Positions 1-5,742 of a stretch of 10,028 nt of DNA are shown here, one piece after another. Numbering within the stretch: position 1 is the stretch's first letter; each line of letters starts with the position of its first letter. A program made the translations under genes and the position numbers. The notes beneath the pieces are model-generated. The model ran no database searches, was not told the origin of the DNA, and was given only the letters and a program-made list of their open reading frames with translations. The stretch comes from Planctomycetota bacterium. Lineage in GTDB: Bacteria > Planctomycetota > Planctomycetia > Isosphaerales > Isosphaeraceae. The DNA lies in contig JAJYCH010000046.1 in NCBI GenBank assembly GCA_021778575.1, positions 1 to 10,028 of the forward strand. The letters are read 5' to 3'.

Positions 1-288
1 ATCGCGAACCCGCCGCTCGATCCGCTGCGAGCGATCGATCTTGATCGAGTTCAGCGCCGCCTGATCGATCATCCAGACATGAACTTCATTTTGCGGTTTA
101 TAGGTCTCAAAAAACTCGCTGCTACGCTGACGGATCAAGGCCAGATCCTCGGCCACGACGACCGACGAACAAAGCCCATGCTTCAACGAATTCGCGCGTG
201 AGTTCGCCTTTCCTTCGACGGTCCGAGGACCGGTGGAAAGCTGAGAATTTCGCCGATTCGCCTCAATTCGCGCGGGGGAAACGATCAT
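1..288 (-). CDS. Conserved planctomycete protein of unknown function, 5' part only
   Basis: The minus strand is open from an ATG at 288 to the window edge (96 codons, no stop), so the C-terminus is missing. The start is supported by GAGG seven bases upstream. The N-terminus reads MIVSPARIEANRRNSQ, followed by LSTGPRTVEGKANSR and then ANSLKHGLCSS. Next comes a predicted helical, charged stretch, including EDLALIRQRSSEFFETYKP and VWMIDQAALNSIKIDR. I recognise the STGPRT..EGK..SR.N.LKHGL pattern from a widespread planctomycete family that is annotated only as hypothetical; this is from memory and untested here. No signal peptide or membrane segment is visible. The basic, Asn/Arg-rich N-terminus could suit a nucleic-acid or phosphate contact, but no function can be assigned. 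It is divergent from the riboswitch-controlled gene on the plus strand. Confidence 0.8.
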   Translation of the reverse strand, partial: MIVSPARIEANRRNSQLSTGPRTVEGKANSRANSLKHGLCSSVVVAEDLALIRQRSSEFFETYKPQNEVHVWMIDQAALNSIKIDRSQRIERRVRD

Positions 289-570
289 GATCAAGCCTCG
301 AAACAGAGTTGGTGAACGACAACGGCACCAACGTCATATTTCGCGATTGGGGCGGCGGGTTAACACACTTTCCGACGGATTCGGCCTGGCCAAGTCGTTC
401 TGTCCAGGCATCCCCAACCGCCTCGGCGGGAATTGGAACGGTCCCGGTTGGAGTCCTTCGTTGGAATCCATCCCTGTTTGGAATCCTTTAGTCGACAAAA
501 TCGTTAAATTCGGCCAATCGACAGGCCGATGATAGAGATGGTCTCGGCTCATGATCTTTGCCGATTCCAG
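289..570. other. Intergenic region without a recognised gene
   Basis: The stretch separates the divergent left-edge gene from the fluoride riboswitch. Short open frames exist on both strands, but their translations look like random high-GC sequence (Arg/Pro/Ser rich, no family resemblance), and none has a convincing ribosome binding site. The promoter for the riboswitch transcript must lie near the right end. I saw no clear -35/-10 pair and do not mark one. Confidence 0.5.
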
Positions 571-632
571 GGCGATGGAGTTCGCCTACCATAGAACCGC
601 CCCCAAAAGCGTGGGGCTGATAACTCCTACCT
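571..632 (+). promoter_or_regulatory. Fluoride riboswitch aptamer (crcB motif)
   Basis: The sequence carries the hallmarks of the crcB/fluoride aptamer in order. GGCGATGGAGTTCGCC (571-586) contains the GGCG/CGCC stem (571-574 with 583-586). The linker TACCATAGAACC follows. A GC stem GCCCC (599-603) / GGGGC (613-617) closes a nine-base loop, and the 3' element CTGATAACTCCTACC follows it. Loop bases GGAGT (577-581) are exactly complementary to ACTCC (623-627), which is the expected pseudoknot. The arrangement closely matches the Bacillus cereus crcB leader as I remember it. The family binds fluoride through Mg2+ ions and normally turns on fluoride exporters or fluoride-tolerance genes. Here the only gene immediately downstream encodes a predicted outer-membrane protein. 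Motif and pairings are seen directly; ligand identity is inferred from family membership. Confidence 0.95.
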
Positions 633-672
633 AGAGGTTCAAGTACCTCCAGGTAGGAGTATTTCTTTTTCG
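623..672 (+). terminator. Intrinsic terminator of the fluoride riboswitch (expression platform)
   Basis: A perfect 10-bp inverted repeat, ACTCCTACCT (623-632) and AGGTAGGAGT (651-660), continues inward past one A/C mismatch into GAGGT (634-638) / ACCTC (645-649), closing a six-base loop. It is followed at once by ATTTCTTTTT (661-670), a U-rich tail. The 5' arm overlaps the aptamer's pseudoknot strand ACTCC (623-627), so terminator and ligand-bound aptamer cannot form together. This predicts transcription stop without fluoride and read-through with fluoride. The hairpin ends 26 bases before the ATG of the next gene, inside the leader, so it controls that gene rather than ending an upstream one. 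Confidence 0.92.
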
Positions 673-685
673 AAGGGAAGTGATC

Positions 686-1828
686 ATGGAGCGCTGGCGA
701 TCGGGTCATCCGCAAATTCGGCGGGCGCGTTTCAGGCTGTTCGCGGTCTTCGCGGTGTTCGTCATTGCGATGTCCGGAGGTTGCTCCATTGTCGACCGGC
801 CGAAGCTGACACCGGCGAGCGAGGCGACCCAAACGCCTCCTTCCGCCGTGAGGGTTCGAGCCCAAAGTGAGGAACCGCCGACTGGGTCAGTGGCCCCGCC
901 GTCCAGTCCGGTTGCCTCGAACCTGGCGGCGTCCAGGATTTTCAGGGGGGGAGCGCTCGATACGGCGCTGGAGTCGTTGTTCGGCGAAGCATCGACTTCG
1001 GATTGGACGCCCCTGTCGTTTGCCACCCTCTTCACGGAGGGATGGAACCAGCCGTTCGTGTTCTCTCCGCCGAGCGACTCCGGCGCGCTTCGACAGGAGT
1101 GGATCAACGCGGCCAATGGCGTCTTCTACCGTCAGTCGGTACTCAACTACAATTTCCGGGATCAGGCGACTTCCGCAGGGAATCGCAATATTGGCACTTT
1201 TACGATTTTCGCACCATTGAGCCGACGGCTCGAACTGAACATCTCGATCCCGTTCGTTGACGATCGCGCCGTCGCTCATTCGTCGGCTTCGGGCGGGAGC
1301 CGGGCGAGTTTGAATTCGAGAACCTCCTATCAATCGACCTTCGGTGACTTCACGATCACGCCGCAGGTGATGCTCAGCGAGACCAGGAACACATCGATCA
1401 TGTCGGTGCTCGCGATTCGGGCTCCGCCTGGATCTCGTGCCGCAGGCGATGGCGGTACGTCACTCGGGCCGCAGCTTCAGTTCTGGCAAGGCTTACCGAA
1501 CCGCTGGGTGGTCCGTGGTGGTGCAGGCCCGACGGTTCCACTGACGGCGACGGGATTGCATACGACGTTTGACACAAACTTGACGATCGGCCGGTTCCTG
1601 ACGCTCGACGATGCGCGGTACTTCAAGCAACTCTCGGTCTGGGTCGCGGCCAATAATTCGGCGGCCATGGATCACAGCGGCCCGGCGGTCGATTTCATGA
1701 CGATCCTGCCGGGCATCCGGTTCCTCATCGCCAAGAATACCTGGTTCCTTTACGGGGTCGAGATCCCGCTGGTCGCCCCTCGAAACGAGGATTATGGTAT
1801 GTACTTTAGTTTGGTCAGGCGATGGTAA
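686..1828 (+). CDS. Predicted outer-membrane beta-barrel protein under fluoride riboswitch control
   Basis: The product has 380 residues. ATG at 686 is preferred over an in-frame GTG at 680 because GGGA (675-678) lies seven bases before the ATG. A basic N-terminus and hydrophobic segment (about residues 15-30) end in SGGC, so Cys33 could be lipidated. The -3 residue is Ser, so the lipobox is not canonical. A Pro/Ser/Ala-rich linker reaches about residue 85. From about 145 onward there are amphipathic strand-like segments, such as IGTFTIFAP, RLELNISIPF, FGDFTITPQVML and FLYGVEIPLVAP. The chain ends in FSLVRRW, a C-terminal aromatic typical of outer-membrane barrels. The pattern resembles a planctomycete transporter-annotated family related to the MetA-pathway phenol-degradation porins (PF13557-like); this is recognition, not a search. 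Substrate is unknown. The fluoride riboswitch suggests a role in the fluoride response. Confidence 0.85.
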   Translation: MERWRSGHPQIRRARFRLFAVFAVFVIAMSGGCSIVDRPKLTPASEATQTPPSAVRVRAQSEEPPTGSVAPPSSPVASNLAASRIFRGGALDTALESLFGEASTSDWTPLSFATLFTEGWNQPFVFSPPSDSGALRQEWINAANGVFYRQSVLNYNFRDQATSAGNRNIGTFTIFAPLSRRLELNISIPFVDDRAVAHSSASGGSRASLNSRTSYQSTFGDFTITPQVMLSETRNTSIMSVLAIRAPPGSRAAGDGGTSLGPQLQFWQGLPNRWVVRGGAGPTVPLTATGLHTTFDTNLTIGRFLTLDDARYFKQLSVWVAANNSAAMDHSGPAVDFMTILPGIRFLIAKNTWFLYGVEIPLVAPRNEDYGMYFSLVRRW

Positions 1829-1860
1829 GACGAACCCATTTCCGGCTCTGCGTTCTCCTG

Positions 1861-1909
1861 GCGGTAAGGCGTAGGGTGGGCTCGGCGGGGCACCCCCGGA
1901 AAATCCGGG
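1861..1909 (+). repeat. GC-rich hairpin region starting with GTAGGGTG
   Basis: The gap between the outer-membrane gene and the methyltransferase holds GTAGGGTGGG (1871-1880). Its GGGTG (1874-1878) can pair with CACCC (1891-1895). A second small inverted repeat follows: CCCGGA (1895-1900), loop AAA, TCCGGG (1904-1909). No T-run follows, so it is not a classical terminator. The GTAGGGTG head recurs on the minus strand at the 5675-5705 hairpin, which suggests a degenerate dispersed intergenic repeat. Confidence 0.4.
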
Positions 1910-1971
1910 CAGACTCCCACTCTGGGTGCAATCGCTCGACGCGGCGGATCGATTCGGGGAAGATTGAGGGG

Positions 1972-2892
1972 ATGTCACGCCGGCGAAACCTCTCGGGGAT
2001 CGAGCGGCGGGCAACTTTCGCTGGAGACCCATCGTTGAGCGCGGCGAGCCCTTCAAAAATTCCCGTTCAGTCGCGGACGCAATCCGCCTATAGCTTCCAG
2101 TGGAACACTTTCCGGATCGTCCGGCCCGAGGAAGACCGCGCGACCTTCCAAAACCGGACCGGTCTCGACCCGATCGACCTGGCGGGCCAGACCGTGCTCG
2201 ACGCCGGTTGTGGGATGGGCCGTTACTTGCGGGTGGTGGCTGAAGCGGGAGCGGTCGCCGTCGGGATGGACCTCAGCCGCGCCGTCGAGGCGGCTCGCGA
2301 CCAGACCCGCGAGTATCCCGGAGTCTCGGTCGTCCAGGGCGACCTGTTGCGTCTGCCGTTTGCCGATGGGTCGTTCGACCAGATTTACTCGCTCGGAGTT
2401 CTCGACCACACGCCCGACCCTCGTCGAGCGTTCCTCGGCCTGGCGAAGCTGCTCCGGCCCGGCGGTCGGATCGCGATCTGGGTTTACCCGCGCGAGAAGC
2501 CCCGGCTGGAGACGATCATCAACATTCACCGAGCGATCTCCCGGCGGCTCCCGCTGGGCGTCCTGGTCCCGTTCAGCCGCCTGATGGCTCCGGTGGGAGG
2601 CTTGAAGCGTCGGCTGATGGCCAGTCCGAACCGGCTGGTGAGCAAGGCCGGTGTCGCGCTGAACCTCCTGACGATCGGCGTCTCGATGCACCCCGACCCC
2701 GAAGTTCGCGTCTGCGACACCCTCGACTGGTACGCCCCACGCTATCTCTCACGCCACACGCCGGAAGAGGTCCGAGGCTGGTTCGAGGAAGCGGGACTGG
2801 TCGATATCATCGACCTATCCACGCAACAGAACTTCTTCCACGCCGGGCAAGGCAACGGAGTCAACTTCGCGGGTCGGCGGCGTGAGGGGTGA
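1972..2892 (+). CDS. Class I SAM-dependent methyltransferase (Methyltransf_11-like)
   Basis: The protein has 306 residues counted from ATG 1972. It has the full seven-strand fold signature: motif I VLDAGCGMGRYL (about 75-86) binds SAM, the acidic GMDLS (Asp100) should contact the ribose, QGDLLRLPF (122-130) is motif III-like, and LLRPGGRIAIWVY (160-172) follows strand 5. The segment SRTQSAYSFQWNTF before motif I recalls methyltransferases that follow a Trm112-like zinc domain, but no such domain is present. The substrate is unknown. The start is uncertain. The frame is open back to an ATG at 1822 that overlaps the previous stop, but that extension looks non-coding. TTG 2035 has the best ribosome site (GGAG, eight bases before) and would give 285 residues. 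The gene is co-directional with the outer-membrane gene, with a 143-bp gap. Confidence 0.85.
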   Translation: MSRRRNLSGIERRATFAGDPSLSAASPSKIPVQSRTQSAYSFQWNTFRIVRPEEDRATFQNRTGLDPIDLAGQTVLDAGCGMGRYLRVVAEAGAVAVGMDLSRAVEAARDQTREYPGVSVVQGDLLRLPFADGSFDQIYSLGVLDHTPDPRRAFLGLAKLLRPGGRIAIWVYPREKPRLETIINIHRAISRRLPLGVLVPFSRLMAPVGGLKRRLMASPNRLVSKAGVALNLLTIGVSMHPDPEVRVCDTLDWYAPRYLSRHTPEEVRGWFEEAGLVDIIDLSTQQNFFHAGQGNGVNFAGRRREG

Positions 2893-2953
2893 GGCAGACT
2901 AGGGCTGAGATCGGGTATAGCTCTCGATTCTGGAACTTTTCGGCAGAACCCTA

Positions 2954-2982
2954 CTCGTTCCCACGCACCGCGTGGGAACGAG
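2954..2982. repeat. Perfect 13-bp palindrome (dispersed REP-like element)
   Basis: CTCGTTCCCACGC (2954-2966) and GCGTGGGAACGAG (2970-2982) are exact reverse complements around an ACC loop. I recognise this palindrome as a high-copy dispersed element in planctomycetes and some other bacteria, often seen as SFPRGAWERV-like peptide tails when read into genes. It lies at the point where the fourth LRR copy loses homology, so it probably marks the insertion or rearrangement breakpoint. As a strong hairpin between the plus-strand methyltransferase and the minus-strand LRR array, it may also slow or end transcription in both directions. No T-run follows on the plus strand, where the next bases are ATTAAACT. 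Confidence 0.85.
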
Positions 2983-3038
2983 ATTAAACTGATCGAGAAC
3001 CAGCGGCGTCGGCGTTTCGGCGGGGTGGGTTCGGTCAT
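2983..3038 (-). pseudogene. 5' stub of a fourth LRR membrane-protein gene
   Basis: On the minus strand an ATG at 3038 begins MTEPTPPKRRRRWFSISL, the same cytoplasmic anchor start as in the LRR genes (MTDPTPPRRRRR and MESPTPKRRRRWFSISL). Bases 2986-3020 are identical over 35 bp to 4122-4156 at the start of the neighbouring LRR gene. Homology stops at about 2985, where the palindrome begins. The frame then runs on into ISFPRGAWERV and unrelated sequence to a stop near 2742, antisense to the methyltransferase. There is no complete membrane segment and no LRR, so this is a remnant. It begins 48 bp after the ancestral stop of the preceding LRR gene, the spacing expected of a former tandem copy. 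Confidence 0.8.
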
Positions 3039-3086
3039 GGGGGTTCTCTTCGAGGGTCGAGTGATCAGAGGATCGGGGTCGAATCT

Positions 3087-3211
3087 TCACCGTTTTCGTC
3101 GGCGGCGAATGGGAAAATTCGGGCTGATGTTCACATTAACACCGGGCCTCTCGGCCTGAAACTGGGCGATGTCGGCGTCGCTCAGATCCCCTTTCGAGAA
3201 TGACACTGAGA
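3087..3211 (-). pseudogene. Orphaned 3' coding tail of the frameshifted LRR gene
   Basis: Removing one copy of the 11-bp duplication at 3244-3265 restores a frame that continues LPMNKEG into LDHLRKLPNLISVSFSKG, then DLSDADIAQFQAERPGVNVN and ISPNFPIRRRRKR, stopping at a TGA (3089-3087). This is what an LRR-family C-terminus should look like: a last LRR, then an F-x-AERPGV segment equivalent to TFRKARPGVTI in the paralogue. The stretch is therefore former coding sequence now lying beyond the premature stop at 3212-3214. It would lengthen the protein from 319 to about 357 residues. Confidence 0.85.
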
Positions 3212-4171
3212 TCAGATTTGGCAGTTTACGAAGATGGTCCAATCCCTCCTTGTTCCCTCCTTGTTCATTGGAAGTCCGGGCAGTTGAAGCATTACCAGGT
3301 TCGTCAGTCGATCCAGGCTGACGAGTCCTCGACCGGTCAGGCTTGTTGGCAGGATGATCGATAAGGTTTTCAGTTGGACCGAGGATTGAAGTTGCGACAG
3401 CCCCTCGTCAGTCAGCTCCTGACCGCTGAGGGACAAGGACTCAAGATCGCGAAGCTGTCCGATCTTTTTCATATGAGCATCAGTCACGGAATCGCTGCCG
3501 ATCGTGAGTGACTTGAGCCGGGGCATCTTGTCGAGGAATGTCAGATCGGTATTCCCGGATTCCTCAAATTGCACGTTGAGATTTTCGAGGTTCGTGAGCC
3601 GCTCCAGCCATTTGAGGCCGTCGGCGTCGAGGTTCCGAGAGAGGCTCAAGACCTTGAGTCGATCGAGCCGCTCCAACCGGGCCAGGCCTTCGGCCTTGAG
3701 TGGGAATCTGGTCGAAAGGACGAGTGATTCGAGCCGGTCCAGATGATCGAGGCAGGCCAACTGATCTTCCTCGATCGGCTGGACGACCAGTTGCTGATAC
3801 GCGAGATCGATCTTCGCCTGTTTCTCGAAGAAGTCGGTATCGTCGTCCGCTGCAACATTGGGTTTGCTAAACTGAGCGGGGAGAGCTACTTGCGTGACTT
3901 CCTGGAAATATTCATCACCCAGAATCTTTCGAAGACAGACGGGGCCGGAAGGGCTCGCCCCTGGCTTGGTAAGCGAGATGTATCCGGTGTATTGCCAGTC
4001 ATAGACAACAGTCCCTTTCAGTTGCTCGATCCTCGCGACCGCTCGCCGCTGAAGGCTCGCCCGCCTGGCCTTCCAGCCCATCAGGCCACCGAGCACCAGG
4101 ATCAATAACATCAAGCCGCGCAAACTGATCGAGAACCAGCGGCGTCGGCGTTTCGGTGTCGGGGATTCCAT
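3212..4171 (-). CDS. Membrane-anchored LRR protein, C-terminally truncated by frameshift
   Basis: The product has 319 residues from ATG 4171, chosen because GAGGT lies about nine bases upstream and the start then aligns with the paralogues. A GTG at 4186 would add five residues. MESPTPKRRRRWFSISL is followed by one transmembrane segment (about 18-33, LRGLMLLILVLGGLMG), then KARRASLQRRAVARIEQ and the family segment VVYDW and GDEYFQEV. LRRs of the RNI/internalin-like type start near residue 120, with units such as LERLTNLENLNV, LDKMPRLKSLTI and DEGLSQLQSS. The basic stretch before the membrane segment suggests N-in and an LRR domain outside the cytoplasm. The last residues (TRRDWTIFVNCQI) are frameshift product. 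It starts 20 bp after the stop of the preceding LRR gene, so they probably share a transcript. Function is unknown; LRRs of this type usually mediate protein contacts. Confidence 0.85.
   Translation of the reverse strand: MESPTPKRRRRWFSISLRGLMLLILVLGGLMGWKARRASLQRRAVARIEQLKGTVVYDWQYTGYISLTKPGASPSGPVCLRKILGDEYFQEVTQVALPAQFSKPNVAADDDTDFFEKQAKIDLAYQQLVVQPIEEDQLACLDHLDRLESLVLSTRFPLKAEGLARLERLDRLKVLSLSRNLDADGLKWLERLTNLENLNVQFEESGNTDLTFLDKMPRLKSLTIGSDSVTDAHMKKIGQLRDLESLSLSGQELTDEGLSQLQSSVQLKTLSIILPTSLTGRGLVSLDRLTNLVMLQLPGLPMNKEGTRRDWTIFVNCQI
3244..3265. repeat. 11-bp perfect tandem duplication causing a frameshift
   Basis: CCCTCCTTGTT occurs twice in direct succession (3244-3254 and 3255-3265; AACAAGGAGGG on the coding strand). 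Eleven is not a multiple of three, so the duplication shifts the frame of the LRR gene. The frame entered after it ends within 13 codons, while the frame with a single copy keeps LRR-like sequence for about 50 more codons. This points to a replication-slippage event. Confidence 0.95.
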
Positions 4172-4190
4172 CACATAGGACCTCACTGGT

Positions 4191-5630
4191 TCATTTTTGG
4201 CTGGGAATTGACACGGCTGGGCCAGATTTGATGGTCACGCCAGGTCGGGCTTTCCGGAAAGTTTCCAGCCCTTCCTGAGTGACCTGCGTCCCTCGGACCC
4301 GGAGGAACTCCAGTTTCACCGCCCCCTGGAGCGATTTGAGCCCGGCATCGGTGAGCGGTGTTTCGTCGAGGCTGAGGAACCTCAGCTCGGGCAGAGTGGC
4401 GAGGATCGCCGCTCCGGCGTCGTCAATCGTGGTGCCGTCGAGACCCAGCCACCGGAGCCTCGTCTGGGCGCTGAGCGCCGGGAGTCCTTCGCTGGTGATG
4501 CTGGTTCCCGACAGGTTGAGTTCCTGAGTCTGATTGTTGGCGGCCAGATTTTTGACTCCGGCATCGGTCACGCCCGCTCCGGAGATGGTCATCCGCAACA
4601 GATTCAAACCCTTCAAGCGGGCGAGTCCGGCGTCGGTGACGTTGGGCGCGGTGAGACAGAGCGTGTCGAAGCCCTGGAGCTTGCTCAGACTGGCGAGTCC
4701 TCGGTCGGTCATTTGGGGGAGCGGGTCGAGATAGATCCCCTTCAGCGACCCGATCGCGTCCAGTTTGGCGAGTCCGACCTCGGTCAGCTTCGAGCCGTCG
4801 ATCAGCACGACTTGCAACTTGGGAAGCTTTGCCAGTCGATCCACGCCCGCGTCGGTTACCTGGGTCCGTCGGAGGTCCAGTTTATTCAGTTCGGTGAGGT
4901 TGGCGAGATAATTCAGGCAAGCATCGTCGGTTGGTGAATTCATGAGCATGAGATTTTCGAGCCTGGTGAGCTTCGCCAGCGGAGCCAGGTCGGCGGGATC
5001 GGTCAGGTCGACCTGCGTCAATTCGAGCCGATTGATTCGAGGCTGCCGGGCGATCCGTTCGAGCCCTCGGACCGTGATCGTGTCGGGCTTCGCCCGCAAG
5101 ACCAGACTCTCGATCGCCGGCGAGGATTCGAGACAAGCCAGACCCTCGTCGGTCACGTCAACGAACAAGAGGGTAACTTCCTTGAGCCGGGGCATCGCCA
5201 TCAGCCGGGCGAAATCGGCATTATCGAGCGGATAGCGGATCGTCTGGAGCATCTCGACCCGGTCGAGCAATGCGACGGTTTCGAACAGCTTCGGATCATG
5301 TTTGATCTCTTCAACCGGGTTTTTGTTGTTGAGGAAGACCCAGGCAACGTCCTGAAAATACTCCGGGCCAACCGACCGGCGGAGCCAGTCGGGAGCCCAG
5401 GGATGGGGCGGGTCGTTGATCCATTTCCCGGATTTTTTCCGAGCCTCGACGGCATAATCGTACTGGACCCTCCCTCCCGCCGCCGTGATCACCGCGACCG
5501 CCTGGCGCTGAAGACTCGCCCGCCGGGCCTGCCAGCCCAGAAATCCACCGACGATCAGGACCAGGATCATCAAGGTTCGAAGGCTCAGGGCGAGTCGGCG
5601 TCGGCGGGGTTTCGTGATCGGTTCGCTCAT
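4191..5630 (-). CDS. Membrane-anchored LRR protein (RNI-like repeats), intact
   Basis: The product has 479 residues from ATG 5630. GGAGG lies eight bases before this ATG and itself falls inside the five-codon extension from an upstream ATG at 5645, so 5630 is preferred. MSEPITKPRRRRLALSLRTL leads into a transmembrane segment (about 13-32, ending VGGFLG), then WQARRASLQRQAVAVITAAGG and VQYDY. A spacer with GPEYFQDVAWVF comes next. LRRs run from about residue 125 to the end, many with the TDAGL/TDEGL signature (VTDEGLACLES, VTDAGVDRLAKL, LTDAGLKSLQG). The C-terminal GLETFRKARPGVTI cap is shared with the next paralogue. No catalytic domain is visible. It is the middle gene of a tandem array and lies 112 bp after the upstream copy. 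It is probably an extracytoplasmic binding or scaffold protein (inference). Confidence 0.9.
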   Translation of the reverse strand: MSEPITKPRRRRLALSLRTLMILVLIVGGFLGWQARRASLQRQAVAVITAAGGRVQYDYAVEARKKSGKWINDPPHPWAPDWLRRSVGPEYFQDVAWVFLNNKNPVEEIKHDPKLFETVALLDRVEMLQTIRYPLDNADFARLMAMPRLKEVTLLFVDVTDEGLACLESSPAIESLVLRAKPDTITVRGLERIARQPRINRLELTQVDLTDPADLAPLAKLTRLENLMLMNSPTDDACLNYLANLTELNKLDLRRTQVTDAGVDRLAKLPKLQVVLIDGSKLTEVGLAKLDAIGSLKGIYLDPLPQMTDRGLASLSKLQGFDTLCLTAPNVTDAGLARLKGLNLLRMTISGAGVTDAGVKNLAANNQTQELNLSGTSITSEGLPALSAQTRLRWLGLDGTTIDDAGAAILATLPELRFLSLDETPLTDAGLKSLQGAVKLEFLRVRGTQVTQEGLETFRKARPGVTIKSGPAVSIPSQK

Positions 5631-5674
5631 GGCTCGGGCCTCCATTCGAGGGAAGGTAGTTGGGATCGCTCGCC

Positions 5675-5701
5675 GGTGCGTCTTCGACGCCTCGACGCAC
5701 C
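5675..5701. repeat. Inverted repeat GGTGCGTC/GACGCACC between LRR genes
   Basis: GGTGCGTC (5675-5682) and GACGCACC (5694-5701) are exact reverse complements around an 11-base loop. On the minus strand the element begins GTAGGGTGCGTCG, similar to GTAGGGTGGGCTCG at 1871 on the plus strand. It sits in the 112-bp gap between two LRR genes. There is no T-run on the transcribed strand, so it looks like a dispersed repeat rather than a terminator, although it could affect mRNA processing. Confidence 0.65.
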
Positions 5702-5742
5702 CTACAAATACTTGATCTTACAAGTATACATATCCAAAGGCA

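Noticed and set aside
287..552. Short open frames on both strands between the left-edge gene and the riboswitch
   Set aside because: Arg/Pro-rich translations, no ribosome sites and no family resemblance; typical chance frames in high-GC DNA.
623..670. Reading the hairpin plus T-run as an ordinary terminator of an upstream plus-strand gene
   Set aside because: There is no plus-strand gene upstream, and the arm overlaps the fluoride aptamer, so it is the riboswitch's own terminator.
488..865. Minus-strand frame across the riboswitch and the start of the outer-membrane gene
   Set aside because: It is antisense to a clear riboswitch and coding sequence, and its composition is that of a shadow frame.
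2742..2982. Continuation of the fourth LRR-like frame as a real 98-residue gene
   Set aside because: Past the palindrome it is antisense to the methyltransferase 3' end and has no LRR or membrane segment; only the stub is homologous.
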